DNA of 64,000 nt. Source: Seiridium cupressi. Lineage: Eukaryota; Ascomycota; Sordariomycetes; Amphisphaeriales; Sporocadaceae. The stretch lies in contig JARVKI010000040.1 of NCBI GenBank assembly GCA_036674765.1, positions 297,692 through 361,691 on the forward strand, given 5' to 3'. Below are positions 33,337 to 44,171 of the stretch, one piece after another; the first letter of the stretch is position 1; every line of letters starts with the position of its first letter. A program made the position numbers and the translations under genes. A model generated the notes under the pieces. The model made no database searches, was not told the origin of the DNA, and was given only the letters and a program-made list of their open reading frames with translations.

Positions 33337-35789
33337 ATGGGCAAGATATTTTCAAAACCAGTGAGCAGTGTAGCACCTGCACAACAAGCTTCAGGAAACC
33401 ATAGTACACCGGCGATGTTGACAGAGCCTTCTATACAGGGTGATGCGCCTTTCGAGGCAACTCTGGACCGACAAGTTGCGGACCAACATCGCAATAGGAT
33501 GCTCGACAACATAGAGCCACGCCGCCCAGCATCAGGACACCATCTCGAAGTAATGCCGAGAAACTCGCCATTCGATGAGCATGCACAGGATGCGAAGACA
33601 TGGGCCAGATCTGGCGACAGCCCAGTCACTCCGAAACTCAATACAAAAGGGGCAAGTTCAACAGACTCTTGACTTGTGTTTTTCAGCGGGGTTTCATGTT
33701 CATTCTGACTTGCGTTTCAGTCCCAAGGAGGCTATAATTCGCGCTTCTCGCTCAACTCGACACCTTGTGAGTTTCACCCCGACACTCGAAGGAAAGTATT
33801 CCGAAGCAGCTGGTTTGGAGAGAAGCGAGCAGTTCAAGTTGTTTGTGAAGATCTCTGCCAGATCCTCCAGCGAGCTGCGACCGCTCTTCCATGGGGTGAA
33901 GAAAATGAGAAACTATTTTCTCCTTCCAGCTGGATCACAGAGCCATTCGAGGTGATCGTCCATAACAGAAGCGAGATAGTGAAGCACCACTCTGAGCTCA
34001 AAAATGGGGATGCCAAGAAGCATCTTGGATGGTTTTTAGAGCGCTTAGGAGCTCACCAGCCTGGTTTGTGGTAGAAGCAAGACGAAATATTGTCAGGGAG
34101 CTGTCGGCAGGTCCTGTTCGAGCATCTCTGGATCCTCTATCCTCCAGGCAGCACAGTTTTCAGCATCGATGATGGCGCGTGGCGGGCATATATTATCGAA
34201 AGGTCCGAAACTGTCATATCTGAGAATGCGGCAGTCCTGCAGATTCATGCCTGTTACCTCGATTTTGACTGGACTGGCCGGCGCTTGCTACCACATAGAA
34301 CCATGGTTGAGGTGACATCTTACACGTCAGAGCGGAAGATGAGCGCTTTAAAGCTGAAGCCGGAATGGTACATTGAACAAACCACTCCACTCATTGTCGC
34401 AAACCTGATTCAGCGAGGCAATGAGTACTTCGGTTTACGCGGCGAACCACACTACAGGGAATACGAGGGGGATGCCTGGCCAAAGACGTCACACGATGTA
34501 ACAAGGACTCTTGAATTGTTATTGCATGCAACTCCCTTGCTGATGATTATTTAGTCCAAAGCCAGGGTCATCGTGGACTACTCAACGAGCAGCAAGTATA
34601 TTGCCACTGGTGATACACCAAGCAATCGAGACGGCATGTCTTCGTGTTCCGTGTGTATTGGTGAGTCTCTCGGCATGTTTTCGTACTCGGGACACGCTGA
34701 TGAGGACACTTACATTTGTGTCAACGGCGTATCGCATTCATCCCACTTGTCAGAGGCATCTCACGAGCTTCATACTGGCGAAAAGGCACTGCTCTTCTGT
34801 CCGCCACGACTGTGGGCCTTCTCGTTGAAGTATAAGACCTGGAGATCTGTATCACATGATGACTTGAGCGTGGTCGAATCACAAAACACATCTTTTGAGC
34901 AGGACTTGTGCATGAAGCTAAGTCGGAAGCAGTCTCTCAAGCAAATCGTGTCTGGCTACATAAAGGACACGGAGGATGTCAAGCTGATCGGCAGTAAAGA
35001 GACATTCGGACGGAAGGGCCGGGGTCTAAATATCCTACTCAGTGGTAGCTCCGGGACCGGGAAGACGTGGGCAGCAGGTACGTGTGTATTGCGGTCAGAG
35101 CGCTGCTTGATGTTTCTATGCTTTCTGTTCTCTAACGGTTGACAGAATGTCTCTCGGAGAAGTTTGATGTCCCCCTATACTCAATGACTTGTGGCGACCT
35201 TGGGGTTAACCCCGGTGTGTTGGATCAGAAGCTACAAGAAACCTTCACACGCGCCAAAAACTGGAACTCAATGGTCCTCCTGGATGATGCTGACATATAT
35301 GTCTATGAAAGGGACGTATATAACCTGGAGCGCAACGCCTTGCTGCCGATCTTTCTTAGGCACCTGGAATATTCAGATTGCCTTACCTTCATCAGCGTGT
35401 CTCGCATTGGAACTGTCGATCCAGCGGTTGTGACCCGCATCCACGTCGGGGTACCATTCCCTAACTTTGACTTTGGTACTCAGCAGAAAATCTGGCACCG
35501 GGTCATTGAACGTCTCCCTCATGATTACGTGGAGAGGGATGAGATGCAGGACTTCATCACACATCAGCTAGGAGAGCTTGACAGCGGCAGGTATAGAGAG
35601 ATGAACGGAAGACAAATTAGGAACTGCATCGATGTTGCCCTCATTCTCGCTCGAAATGAGGGTTCTAGCAAAATGCAGCATCGCCATGTTGAGAGGGTAT
35701 TGGAGCTTGGGAAAGATTTCAAGGACCACGTCTTGCATGTGGCGACCGAATCGACAGAATTCAAGGCACGAAACCTTTTCATCGACTAA
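33337..35789 (+). pseudogene. AAA+ ATPase (fungal DUF7025-AAA type), interrupted by in-frame stops
   Basis: The N-terminal frame from ATG 33337 begins 'MGKIFSKP', a good N-myristoylation consensus (Gly2, Ser6), and is disordered to about 33660. A splice around 33655-33719 probably leads to the frame with 'WITEPFEVIVHNRSEI'. The DUF7025-like region follows ('FEHLWILYPPGSTVFSI', 'LIQRGNEYFGLRGEPHYREY'), then AAA with Walker A 'LLSGSSGTGKTWAAE' rebuilt over a clean intron (35077-35145), Walker B 'MVLLDDADIYVYER', and a C-terminal lid to TAA 35787-35789. TAG codons at 34072-34074 and 34552-34554 lie in frame inside conserved blocks. Everything 3' of the second stop (34573 onward) is undamaged, so loss is recent, or a minor intron removes the stop. 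Such ATPases are often found beside fungal NLR genes; function is unknown. Confidence 0.7.
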
Positions 35790-36219
35790 GGTATCAGTCT
35801 TTCTTAGTAGCGCGACGAAGTAACGAGACATATTTCATTATTGAAGTAATAGACCCCTTTTGCACTGTTTTGATGGTCAATTGCGTTTGAAGATAACCTC
35901 GAGTGACTTCCTGGCTCTACCTTGTGAACTCCCATAGAAAAATATAACCAATGTTCTAGCACCCCACTCGACTCTTGAACCTATTAACCTAGGAGCGGAC
36001 AAGGTATCCTGGAAACCATCCAAAATTGCGTTCAGCTTCCTCATTCGGCTCGTTCAGCGAACTGCATCTTGGGTCAGGAATCTCTCAACAGTATTGGTAT
36101 CGTAACTGGTCAAACCACCAGTATTTCTCTTTGTCGCTTTAGATACTTTGCGGAGTATGTACTTGAGATGCCACCATCATCTGCCAGTCAATCTTCAGGA
36201 GCTGGCTGACCATGTAGGG
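35790..36219. other. convergent intergenic, 430 bp
   Basis: 3' flanks of the AAA remnant and of the NACHT-like gene. Nothing else recognised. Confidence 0.5.
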
Positions 36220-37304
36220 TCAATATGGCAGTCGTCGTTGAGGTGGGTAATTGAGTTTGATGTGACCGATACCAGGGCCGAAATCCCGCAAATATGTTTT
36301 CGTCCTATCTGACCTACTAGTCACCAATAGCTTCACCGGAACTGATTTATTTTGACAAATTTCAAGAAAAGTTTGAAGGTTGACGGTGAAGTCTCCAAAC
36401 TTAGAATTTATGGATCTGTCGTGAATGGAGTCAACGTTGTCGAGCAGGACATAAAGGGTTTTGATGCCGGCCGCGGTGACACAACTGTAGAATAAACTCC
36501 ACAACTCAGAAACTCCAGTCGGTCTTTTGTGGAAATTTTCATGAGTTTGTCGGAGCGCACCACAATCGTGGTGAGCTTGCAAGAAATCGTGACAAGCTCG
36601 GCGAAGCTGAGTAAGGAAATCTTGTACTACTAAGTCTTGTCTCCATGATCCTGCGCGAAGCCGTTCATCGCAAAAGCATGTTACCACAGCGCTGGGCCTT
36701 TGGCTTGCGTCACTATTGACATTAGAATGAGCAATGCGACCTATCGCCTCCAACGTGAAATCCGTTGTCCAGTCTGATCCGGATTTGGTAACGATGCATT
36801 GATCTAATAATAAGACCGCACTTTCCTTGGATTTGATCCAGCCGGAGAGGATCTGGGCATGTGTGTTGTTGAGTATGTCCATTACCTGTTTGGCAGATCT
36901 GGAGGTTGGATAACGAGCGAGGCAGCTTTTTAGATCCACGTCGAAGTAGCAAGCCTCGGAGAAGTAGCCGTCTTTCAGGAAACAAGGCACAGAGTTCGAA
37001 CTGCTAACCTTCCCTTGGGATATTAAGCTATGTCGATCCACAACTTGGTCGTATAAGAATGGATATGCTGATCTATCGTCAGTCGTGCATTCTAGATTTG
37101 TTAGCCTTTGTTGGCAAGCTGTGACGTACCAGCAGGCCCCAATTCTTTGACTGAAGGACGATCTCTTGTAAACATTTCCAAAGCAACATCCGGTGCAAAA
37201 AACGGCCAGGGACGACAGAACTTCAAATGGAAGCTCTGGTTGAATTGATGAGCGCCGTTGTCGGCATAGTTGCCACTGTTCGAATTGTGAGAGTTCGGGG
37301 CCAT
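36220..37304 (-). CDS. NACHT-like P-loop-related (STAND) protein with N-terminal amyloid-like motif
   Basis: Two exons, complement(36220..37067, 37130..37304), 62-nt phase-1 intron with CTAAC/CTGAC branch points, 340 residues. The extreme N-terminus (1-27) is Asn/Ser/Gly-rich and contains 'NYADNGAHQFN' (12-22), the same spaced motif found in the two neighbouring genes. The rest resembles a NACHT core: 'ESAVLLLDQCIV' at the place of the first nucleotide-binding strand but without a Gly-Lys-Thr P-loop, 'AVVTCFCDERL', then 'TLYVLLDNVDSI' as Walker B and 'VKLLVTSRSD' as the sensor strand. No ankyrin, WD or TPR repeats follow, so it is short for a receptor. It could be a truncated NLR or a member of the fungal P-loop-less NACHT-like family. 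Confidence 0.65.
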
Positions 37305-38225
37305 CGTTTGTAGGCATCAGTAATCGACGCGATGTAAGCCGCATTCGCGTTGTAGTAGACAGTATCGCTGGATGAAATGCTGAGACGTCACGTGAATTGA
37401 AAGATGAGTTCGGTATACGTTTGCGCGCATTTTTGTCGTTGATCGTCGAGTCCTCAACCCGATGGAAGTGATGTTGAGGAGTTGACCGAAAGAGAAAGAG
37501 GAGGATGCCTGGACCCAACAACTGCGATGAATGGATGGGTCGCCGTACCAGACCGTACGTTGCCTCGCTCTCACCTCACACCGGAACCGTGTCGCGGGGT
37601 ACATATGTAGCTTCACTGACAGGTCGCGTCGCTACCTAACGCCGTACCACTTGTACCCAGAGAATGAGAAACACCGTTATGCGGAACTTGTGCTGGTTGG
37701 TCCAGCCTGAAGAGGATAGATGTACCCCGAATGTCGCTGTGTTAAGCCGCAGCCTCAGAGCCCCTCGGTTTCAGCTTTTCTCCGAATTGCCATGATCGAT
37801 AGGAGGGCATCATCCAGCCAGGCAGCCTTTCAGCCCCCAGCGCACTACCTGCGCATTGTGGCATGCCTACAATGTAACCTTGGGCAGCCTGGAGATGTCA
37901 TGGCTAGAGCGAATGTCCACGGCTTGGCTTGGGAGACCGTAGGCACAGATTGAAGATACATTGTAAGCAACAAGAAAGTCATTCGCCAAGGAGAGGTGGT
38001 TGACTGCCCCACAGTGGCCGCAACCCTACCGTGCAGTCGTTCCGGACGATAATGTCGCGCCGGCTCCGGTCTCTGAGTAAACGACAGGCTGGTGCGCTTC
38101 CATATGCATTCCGATCCCACAGGTGCTCGGCATTCCGACTACCCGCCACTTTAGTATCAAAAGATTATCGATAATAAAACTTATACCACGGCCCTTAAAC
38201 CCGGGCACAGTATTGTAATACTATC

Positions 38226-38440
38226 GTGAGGGCAAACATCCGTGCCGACGGCCTTAAGCACGCTAAGGCCTACGCGGACCTCACGGGCCAGACCCGGCGC
38301 CAGTTCCTCGGGAAGGTCACGACGGCGTCGACGACATCCGGGCGGCACGTCAGGCGCTGCTGGTGCTGTGTGCCCGGCGAACAGAGAAGAAACTCGGCCT
38401 CGGGCTCAGGATGGGACACTGGCATTGGTGATCCGACAGT
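38226..38440 (+). pseudogene. frameshifted coding relic of unknown origin
   Basis: GC-rich stretch where one frame gives 'DGLKHAKAYADLTGQTRRQF' and, after a frame change near 38318, another gives 'DGVDDIRAARQALLVLCARR'. Both look like helical coding sequence, and no start or splice sites are obvious. Its G+C richness contrasts with the AT-rich flank. Family not recognised. Confidence 0.3.
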
Positions 38441-39790
38441 CAGCGGCGCCAAGTAGGCTATTCGTGGTGGCCGGCGCGCCCAATGAACCATGGCTGGGGG
38501 TCCAGGGATCACCAACCCCCCGGCTGTTCCTGCAAGTCTCGGTCAGTCACTGGTGTTTTGTATGCAATGGCAATGGTCTCGCAGACTACGCTTACGACCA
38601 TCTAACACTGTCACTTCGGGAAAAGTACTCATAATGGAACTCAAGGAGTGGAATCTATTCAACGTGTTTCCTTCACTACGGTACACATTCCAGCCCGCCC
38701 GTCCGCCCCAGGACCAGTGTACCAGAAGCCCTTCATAAAATTCCATGAATGACTTCCAGCAACCTACCAACGTCTCCGGATTCATGTTGGCTGCATGGTT
38801 AGGTATCGTTCTCGATGTCGTGGATCTGACTAGAAAAAAAGTGGAGGTCAGCCAAAAGGCTGCCTCAGCGGGGGCTCCGTCAAGCTGGTGCCACCCACCT
38901 CCGAAAGTTCATGCTAGTCCGTGGACGAATCCGTGGACGAACATAAAAGTTCCCAATGGAGGGCGGGAAGTGAGTGACAGACGAAAACGAGACGGCGACG
39001 ATGGAGATTGGACCGCAGAGTACTGGCTGAGATGCTGCTGTCGATGAAGATGTCACCTGCCGGTCGACGTCTCGGAGTCCAGAGCCAAGACGAGGAGGGT
39101 CAGACGAAGCCAATTATGGGACGAACATGGTTTCAAAGAGAGCTCTGAGAGGAGGAGTGAAGAGGGGAATATGTCGGCTTCGCGAGGTTGAACGCATCAC
39201 GGGTATGCTTGAGACTGATCGAAGGGGGAAGGGATAGACGTTTTGAAAACGGTTGGAAGAGCTGAGCGGGAAAGGAAGGAAACGAGAGAAGGGGGGAAAT
39301 GCTGAAAAGCCGTCGTTCCAAACTGTCAAGAGAAAATGACAGGCGCGTCATAACGGCATCATGTTTTACACTCCTGGAGTAGTCATATTGTCGTCGCTAG
39401 GAAAGACCAGTTTCAAGAGCTTGTAGACAAAACGCAAGTACGTTATGAGCCATGGAATACGTACTACATAGATTCCACTGGTTTTCTCCATTCTGGGAAA
39501 CATGTGTCATCAAAAGCAGATTTGTTCCAAGATTTTATGATTCTGCCAAATACTGTGATTTCTAAATGATGCATGCCTATAGATATATCTCCATATAATG
39601 GCACGAGGGTGCGAAGCGGCCAGTTGTCGGCCATCTCTTAGGAGTAGAGAGCATCACCTGTGCTCTTGGCTCAAGAAGGTGCCATGGCGTTCTGGCAGGG
39701 AATCTGGACAAATGTGACGATATCAACTCCATCGGTTTCATTTCCCTCCAGCGGTCGTTTCAATAGGAGACAGCTGCCATTCGCTACATA

Positions 39791-40172
39791 TAGGGGGTTT
39801 AGGCGATTTTAGACCAGCTCGATACAAGCATGCCAACAAGGCAAAATGCGATTAATAAAGTAGCCCGTGCGCCAACTTATTGCTCGAATATCGAGATCTA
39901 AATATTTTCGACAAAACGATTTCGATCAAATAAGGCAGGCGCGATAAAATATCGATAATCACGTATAAAAAGCCTGATAAATCTTAATATTATATTTATA
40001 AGGCTTTCGCGTTACGAAAAGTAGCTTCGTAACTCGAAAATCTATTTTCGTTTACGATAAAATTAGCCGAAAATCCTTAAATCTATTTGCTAACAATTAT
40101 ATAGCTAGAAAAACATAATAAATTAATTAGCATAATTAAGCCAGGCTGGTCTAAAATCGCCTAAACCCCCTA
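39791..40172. mobile_element. non-autonomous DNA transposon (MITE), Tc1/mariner-like ends
   Basis: 28-bp perfect terminal inverted repeats: 39791-39818 beginning TAGGGGGTTTAGGCG and 40145-40172, its exact complement. The element is 382 bp including the outer TA, which could be the TA target duplication typical of Tc1/mariner/Fot1. The interior is very AT-rich with no ORF, and the CG-poor, TA-rich interior looks mutated, possibly by RIP. No transposase is present in the window. Confidence 0.88.
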
Positions 40173-42380
40173 CATGTAGCGTCAGGGGAATATCTGTGGC
40201 TCACCGCATCGTTCGTTGCACACTCCCTGCATTCTACATTGAGGCCAGATGTTTCCTGTTATGATACTTGATAGTACACGACCACCTCGAAATCCCCGAG
40301 TCTCTCATTCACTGCCTCAAACAAAGCCGACCACTTTCTGACAGGCGCTTATCAGGCGTTGGGGAGAGCGAGAAGTTATCGCCTCACATTGTGCTTTCTA
40401 ATGCACGCAAACTTAAAAACTTGCGTATCAGCATAAATACGATCGTTCTTCCCGGGGGAAATTTTCGAATTGTTCCCCAAACAACCACTCTTTGTTCGGA
40501 AGTGTGGATGGGGATGGTTCTCTCCGAGAAAACAACTCTGTTCTTTTTAACGTATGACCAGTGATGAAGCCCAGGAGACCTGAGGCCACAGATGGCTTTT
40601 TTGTTCTTTTCAACATCAAGGTCCGCGATGGCACCCAGCGGGGAAACTGAGGTCACAATAGCTTTTCTACGTACTGCACTATCTTTGTTGAGTGTTAACT
40701 CCCGCAGGCAAGTGTTACTGGTTTCGGCGGAGGCACAATGACGATTGCAAGTGGCCGTTCCATAGTTGACCAAAGAGCCAGTGCTCTCCAGGTTGTGATG
40801 GGACGGGTGACACCGCTGAAACTTGGGTCTCGTATTCCTGGTACGCCCTCTTTGCTGCTTTCATGTCGCCAGACAGCCAGCTGTACATTTCTGATTCTAC
40901 AAGTACGATCAAGATTCGGATGTCACCTGCGGGCTTGTGCCGAGGGGTGAGCTCAAGTGCGCTCTGCCGGCATTGTGCAGAGGTGTCGCGATTGCTGATA
41001 TTCCCTTCCACACAACTAAGGGCGGGCATAGGGAGCGTAAACGGTACGGATGTTGGTGTTGAGCGGGCCCGGTGCGTAACGGCAGCGTGACGGGGATGGT
41101 GGGGTGAGTCAGCAAAAGCCACTGCGGTTTCCAGCTTATCTGGGGCAGAGCGGACGGGATGCCGAGTTTTCTAGAACCTATGGTCCTTATGTGAAATGTT
41201 GTGTCCCAACAAGATCATACATACGAAGAAGACGGCGTGGAATGAACGGGTTGGAGAGACGAGACGGAAAGCCTCCACAGGGGGCGACGCGCCGTTCCGT
41301 CGCCACCAATAAGGAACAGGACCGGCTCTGTCAAAAGCCTAGTGCTAACGCATTAGAAGGGATGCTTGTATTGGACCTGAAATCGTACTGCTTCGACTGC
41401 TCGAGCTCTACATATGGGGGGATGCATGCTCCTGCCGGTGCATCAAGTGGCCGTGCCCATTGTGGTAGGCTAGTCCAGCGTTAATAATGTAAAGTCAGGC
41501 GGGAGGATGTGTCAAGTGTTCACAAATATACAGAATGATAGCAAGAGAGGTTGTAGCCGTTCTTATAGGTAGGTATGCTGTTTCTTGGGTTGATGAAGAG
41601 ATATACAAATCGTTTGGGGTCAGATGTGAAACCCAAGTCCGCTGTTGACAGAAAGCTGGGTCCCAAATATCAAAACAACGTGGCGATGGATGGAAATGGC
41701 TGGGCATATGTTGTGGGTGGTGTATGGGATTGACTCGTAAAGAGATCAATAATGGTAATCGTGCCAGTAGGAACGGTCGGCGAGTTTGGTTGTTGTTATT
41801 CCTTACAATATGATCTGGTGACAAGAGGTGACTGAGAGGTGGGAGAAAACAGCCGCGGTTCGTGACTGAGATGTACATGATTGTGTGAGCCGCTAGCTCT
41901 TTCTCTCAGTGTCTCATTTATCCCAATCGACTAGCTGGTGTGAAGGTACAGAGTAATCGCTGATTGTTTGAGGGGAAACATGATAACTTGTGGCCGGCCT
42001 CTGGAGCAATAGCAAAGCCGAAGAAGACAGTAGAAGCCTCGACCATTCCCAGCCTGCATGCTAGACCTATAGCTGCAGCATGGACATATTGGATTGGCTA
42101 CGCCTAATTTCACCAGAGCTCATGCTTGGTTAAGATATATTTCTTATTTCCGTCCTACACTAAGACTTTTCGGAATTGGGTAGCATATCATCGGCGGTCT
42201 AGAAGTCATCGTATCCTTGACGCCATAAAGTATCTGTAGAATCCGTAGCACAGCGTCGTGGGGAGTTCGGAAGCAAGGCGGCGGGATCTTCTTCAGAACG
42301 AACGATATGAAGAGACTGGTCAAGCCAGAGACCAATAAGCCAGAACTTGGTCTAAAAAGGAATACTTCATGGTGAGGGCC

Positions 42381-43184
42381 TCATCTGCCAGGACTGAGAG
42401 GACGATTGAAACCTCCCACACGGTTCATGTACTGGCGGTATTCCGTCTTCTTTTCCTTCCTTATGGCACCGACGTTGTTGCCGAGGACTTTGGTATTCTT
42501 GGTCGTGCCAAACCCGCCAAACCCCATCATCGCCTGCATGGCGTCCAGCCCCCCATCGACCTCAATTTCCTCCTCTTCTTCCTCGTCATCTTCGTCCATG
42601 GCTTCACCTTTGTCCTCGCTCACTGTTCTCTCCCGTATGTCTCCCTCCTTCCTGGCGGCACGAGACGGATCCTCGTCTGTCTTGCCGACTCGGAACGAGA
42701 GTGGTGTGTTTCGGTCGCTCTTGGGGCGTGAAGGCAGTGGCGAATTGTGCTCTGAACGCTGTTCCTTCCGTTCGGGGGCATCTCTCACGACCTCTTTGGG
42801 AACGCGTGCCTCTTCAGCCTCTCTGCTAGCGAATCTCGTGCGTTCCTCTCGATCGTCTCGATGGCGCCGGTCTGTGGGCCTGTCCCGGTCCCTCCCGCCA
42901 TCGTTGCGGTCGCGTCCATAACCTCGGTCTCGTTCCCTGTCGCGAAAACTGTCGGACGGCGCATCTCTGCGGTCGCGTACGCTCCCACGAGCCTGGTCGC
43001 GGTCCCGGTCACGCCGGTCGCTTCTTCCCGGTGATGCGGAACGGGATCTGTGCCTAGCCCCCCGACCATCCCTCCTTCGATCGTCCCTCCTGTCATCTCT
43101 GCGATCGCCACGTCTGTCGTAGTCTCTTCTTCTGTCGTAATCACGATCGCGATCGCGTGCCCCGCGTCCTCCACGGCGGTCCAT
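42381..43184 (-). CDS. U4/U6.U5 tri-snRNP 27 kDa protein (SNRNP27)
   Basis: Single exon, 267 residues. Residues 1-165 are an Arg/Asp/Ser-rich RD/RS domain of the type seen in spliceosomal proteins. The acidic run of Glu near 210 is followed by the conserved SNRNP27 C-terminal domain: '[19 protein letters not shown]', '[16 protein letters not shown]'. The protein belongs to the tri-snRNP and helps 5' splice-site handling during activation. The ATG at 43184 was chosen over an upstream in-frame codon because it starts the 'MDRRGGRG' leader common in orthologues. Confidence 0.93.
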   Translation of the reverse strand: MDRRGGRGARDRDRDYDRRRDYDRRGDRRDDRRDDRRRDGRGARHRSRSASPGRSDRRDRDRDQARGSVRDRRDAPSDSFRDRERDRGYGRDRNDGGRDRDRPTDRRHRDDREERTRFASREAEEARVPKEVVRDAPERKEQRSEHNSPLPSRPKSDRNTPLSFRVGKTDEDPSRAARKEGDIRERTVSEDKGEAMDEDDEEEEEEIEVDGGLDAMQAMMGFGGFGTTKNTKVLGNNVGAIRKEKKTEYRQYMNRVGGFNRPLSPGR

Positions 43185-44171
43185 CGTGAGGCGCCGCTTT
43201 TCGATTGAGGGCGGCACTTCTACTTTCGCAGGCTGAATAGGCGTTCCGGAGTGATAATTCTGTGTAAATGGGTGCGTTAGGCGCTGTTGGGTGGGATGTA
43301 GTGAAGTACAGAAAAAGAGTCGAGAATGCATGCAGGTCGAGCTTGGCGGCTTGCAAGGTTTATTGGGTTGCGGTGGGGCACAAGCTGCAGCCCCGGTCAG
43401 AGCGTACCGACAGGGCCCGGTAACTGTATACGCACGAGCTTGGGACTAAGCTGCTGATCTACAATATACATAATCAGTCCACGCGTTCCGCCGTGGGTGC
43501 TTCTTTAACGGTCACGAGTATAAGTCATTCCAGTCGGCGTTTCGCACTATCTGACCAACAAAAGAGAAGAGAAAAGAAAAAAGGAGACGCGGTTGCGACT
43601 TAGTTAACCTATAGTATATCGCAGCCATGGTGTAATTTATAGTAAAGGATCTTGCTGCCCTGACCTCAACGCTGCGGCGAAATACCTATGATGGGTATGT
43701 CGTATTTGTTTAACAACTCTACAGAATTGCAATTGCTACACCATGCTTGTGACATTTAATTTCGAGAGTTGCGCAGTTAAAAGTGTGCAAATGTAATGAA
43801 TGCTAGTAAGACTAGGTAGGTAGTCTTGAAGTTCGCCTCTGCTGATGCTCGCTGCCTCTCAACCCTGCGACTTGAAGGAGGCATAGCTCTCTTGCCTCGA
43901 CTTTTGATCGTGTTTCAATCGCTAGGGTTTTGTCATTTCCCGGGGCAGATTGATCCGTCTGACAAAATATAGCAACATTGCAGAGAGCTGTTCGGCACCG
44001 GACTTTATATATAATTGCCGTTTCTCCCGGAGCTGATCCGATCCTGAAAACAATCTCCCCATCGAGGCCCCCAAAAAAATGAGGACCCTCGGCGTTCACT
44101 CCTTCTTCTTCTTCTCCTTGATTTGTTCTCGGGCCGTGGCTCTTGGCGCTGCTACGTAATCGTATAGAGCT
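43185..44171. promoter_or_regulatory. divergent promoter region (SNRNP27 / P450)
   Basis: 987 bp. A 95-codon minus frame (43812-44099) is not supported by composition or features. A CT-rich tract lies at 44100-44120. Confidence 0.45.

Larger units (their letters stand above)
37305..42380. other. 5.1 kb gene-poor region with a MITE and relics
   Basis: Holds the MITE at 39791-40172 and a possible coding relic at 38226-38440 (both listed). The remaining open frames, e.g. 40384-40773 (-), 40715-41122 (-) and 41104-41484 (+), have no recognisable domains. The frame at 40715-41122 has a slightly protein-like middle ('ESEMYSWLSGDMKAAKRAYQ') but no supported gene model. Confidence 0.4.
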
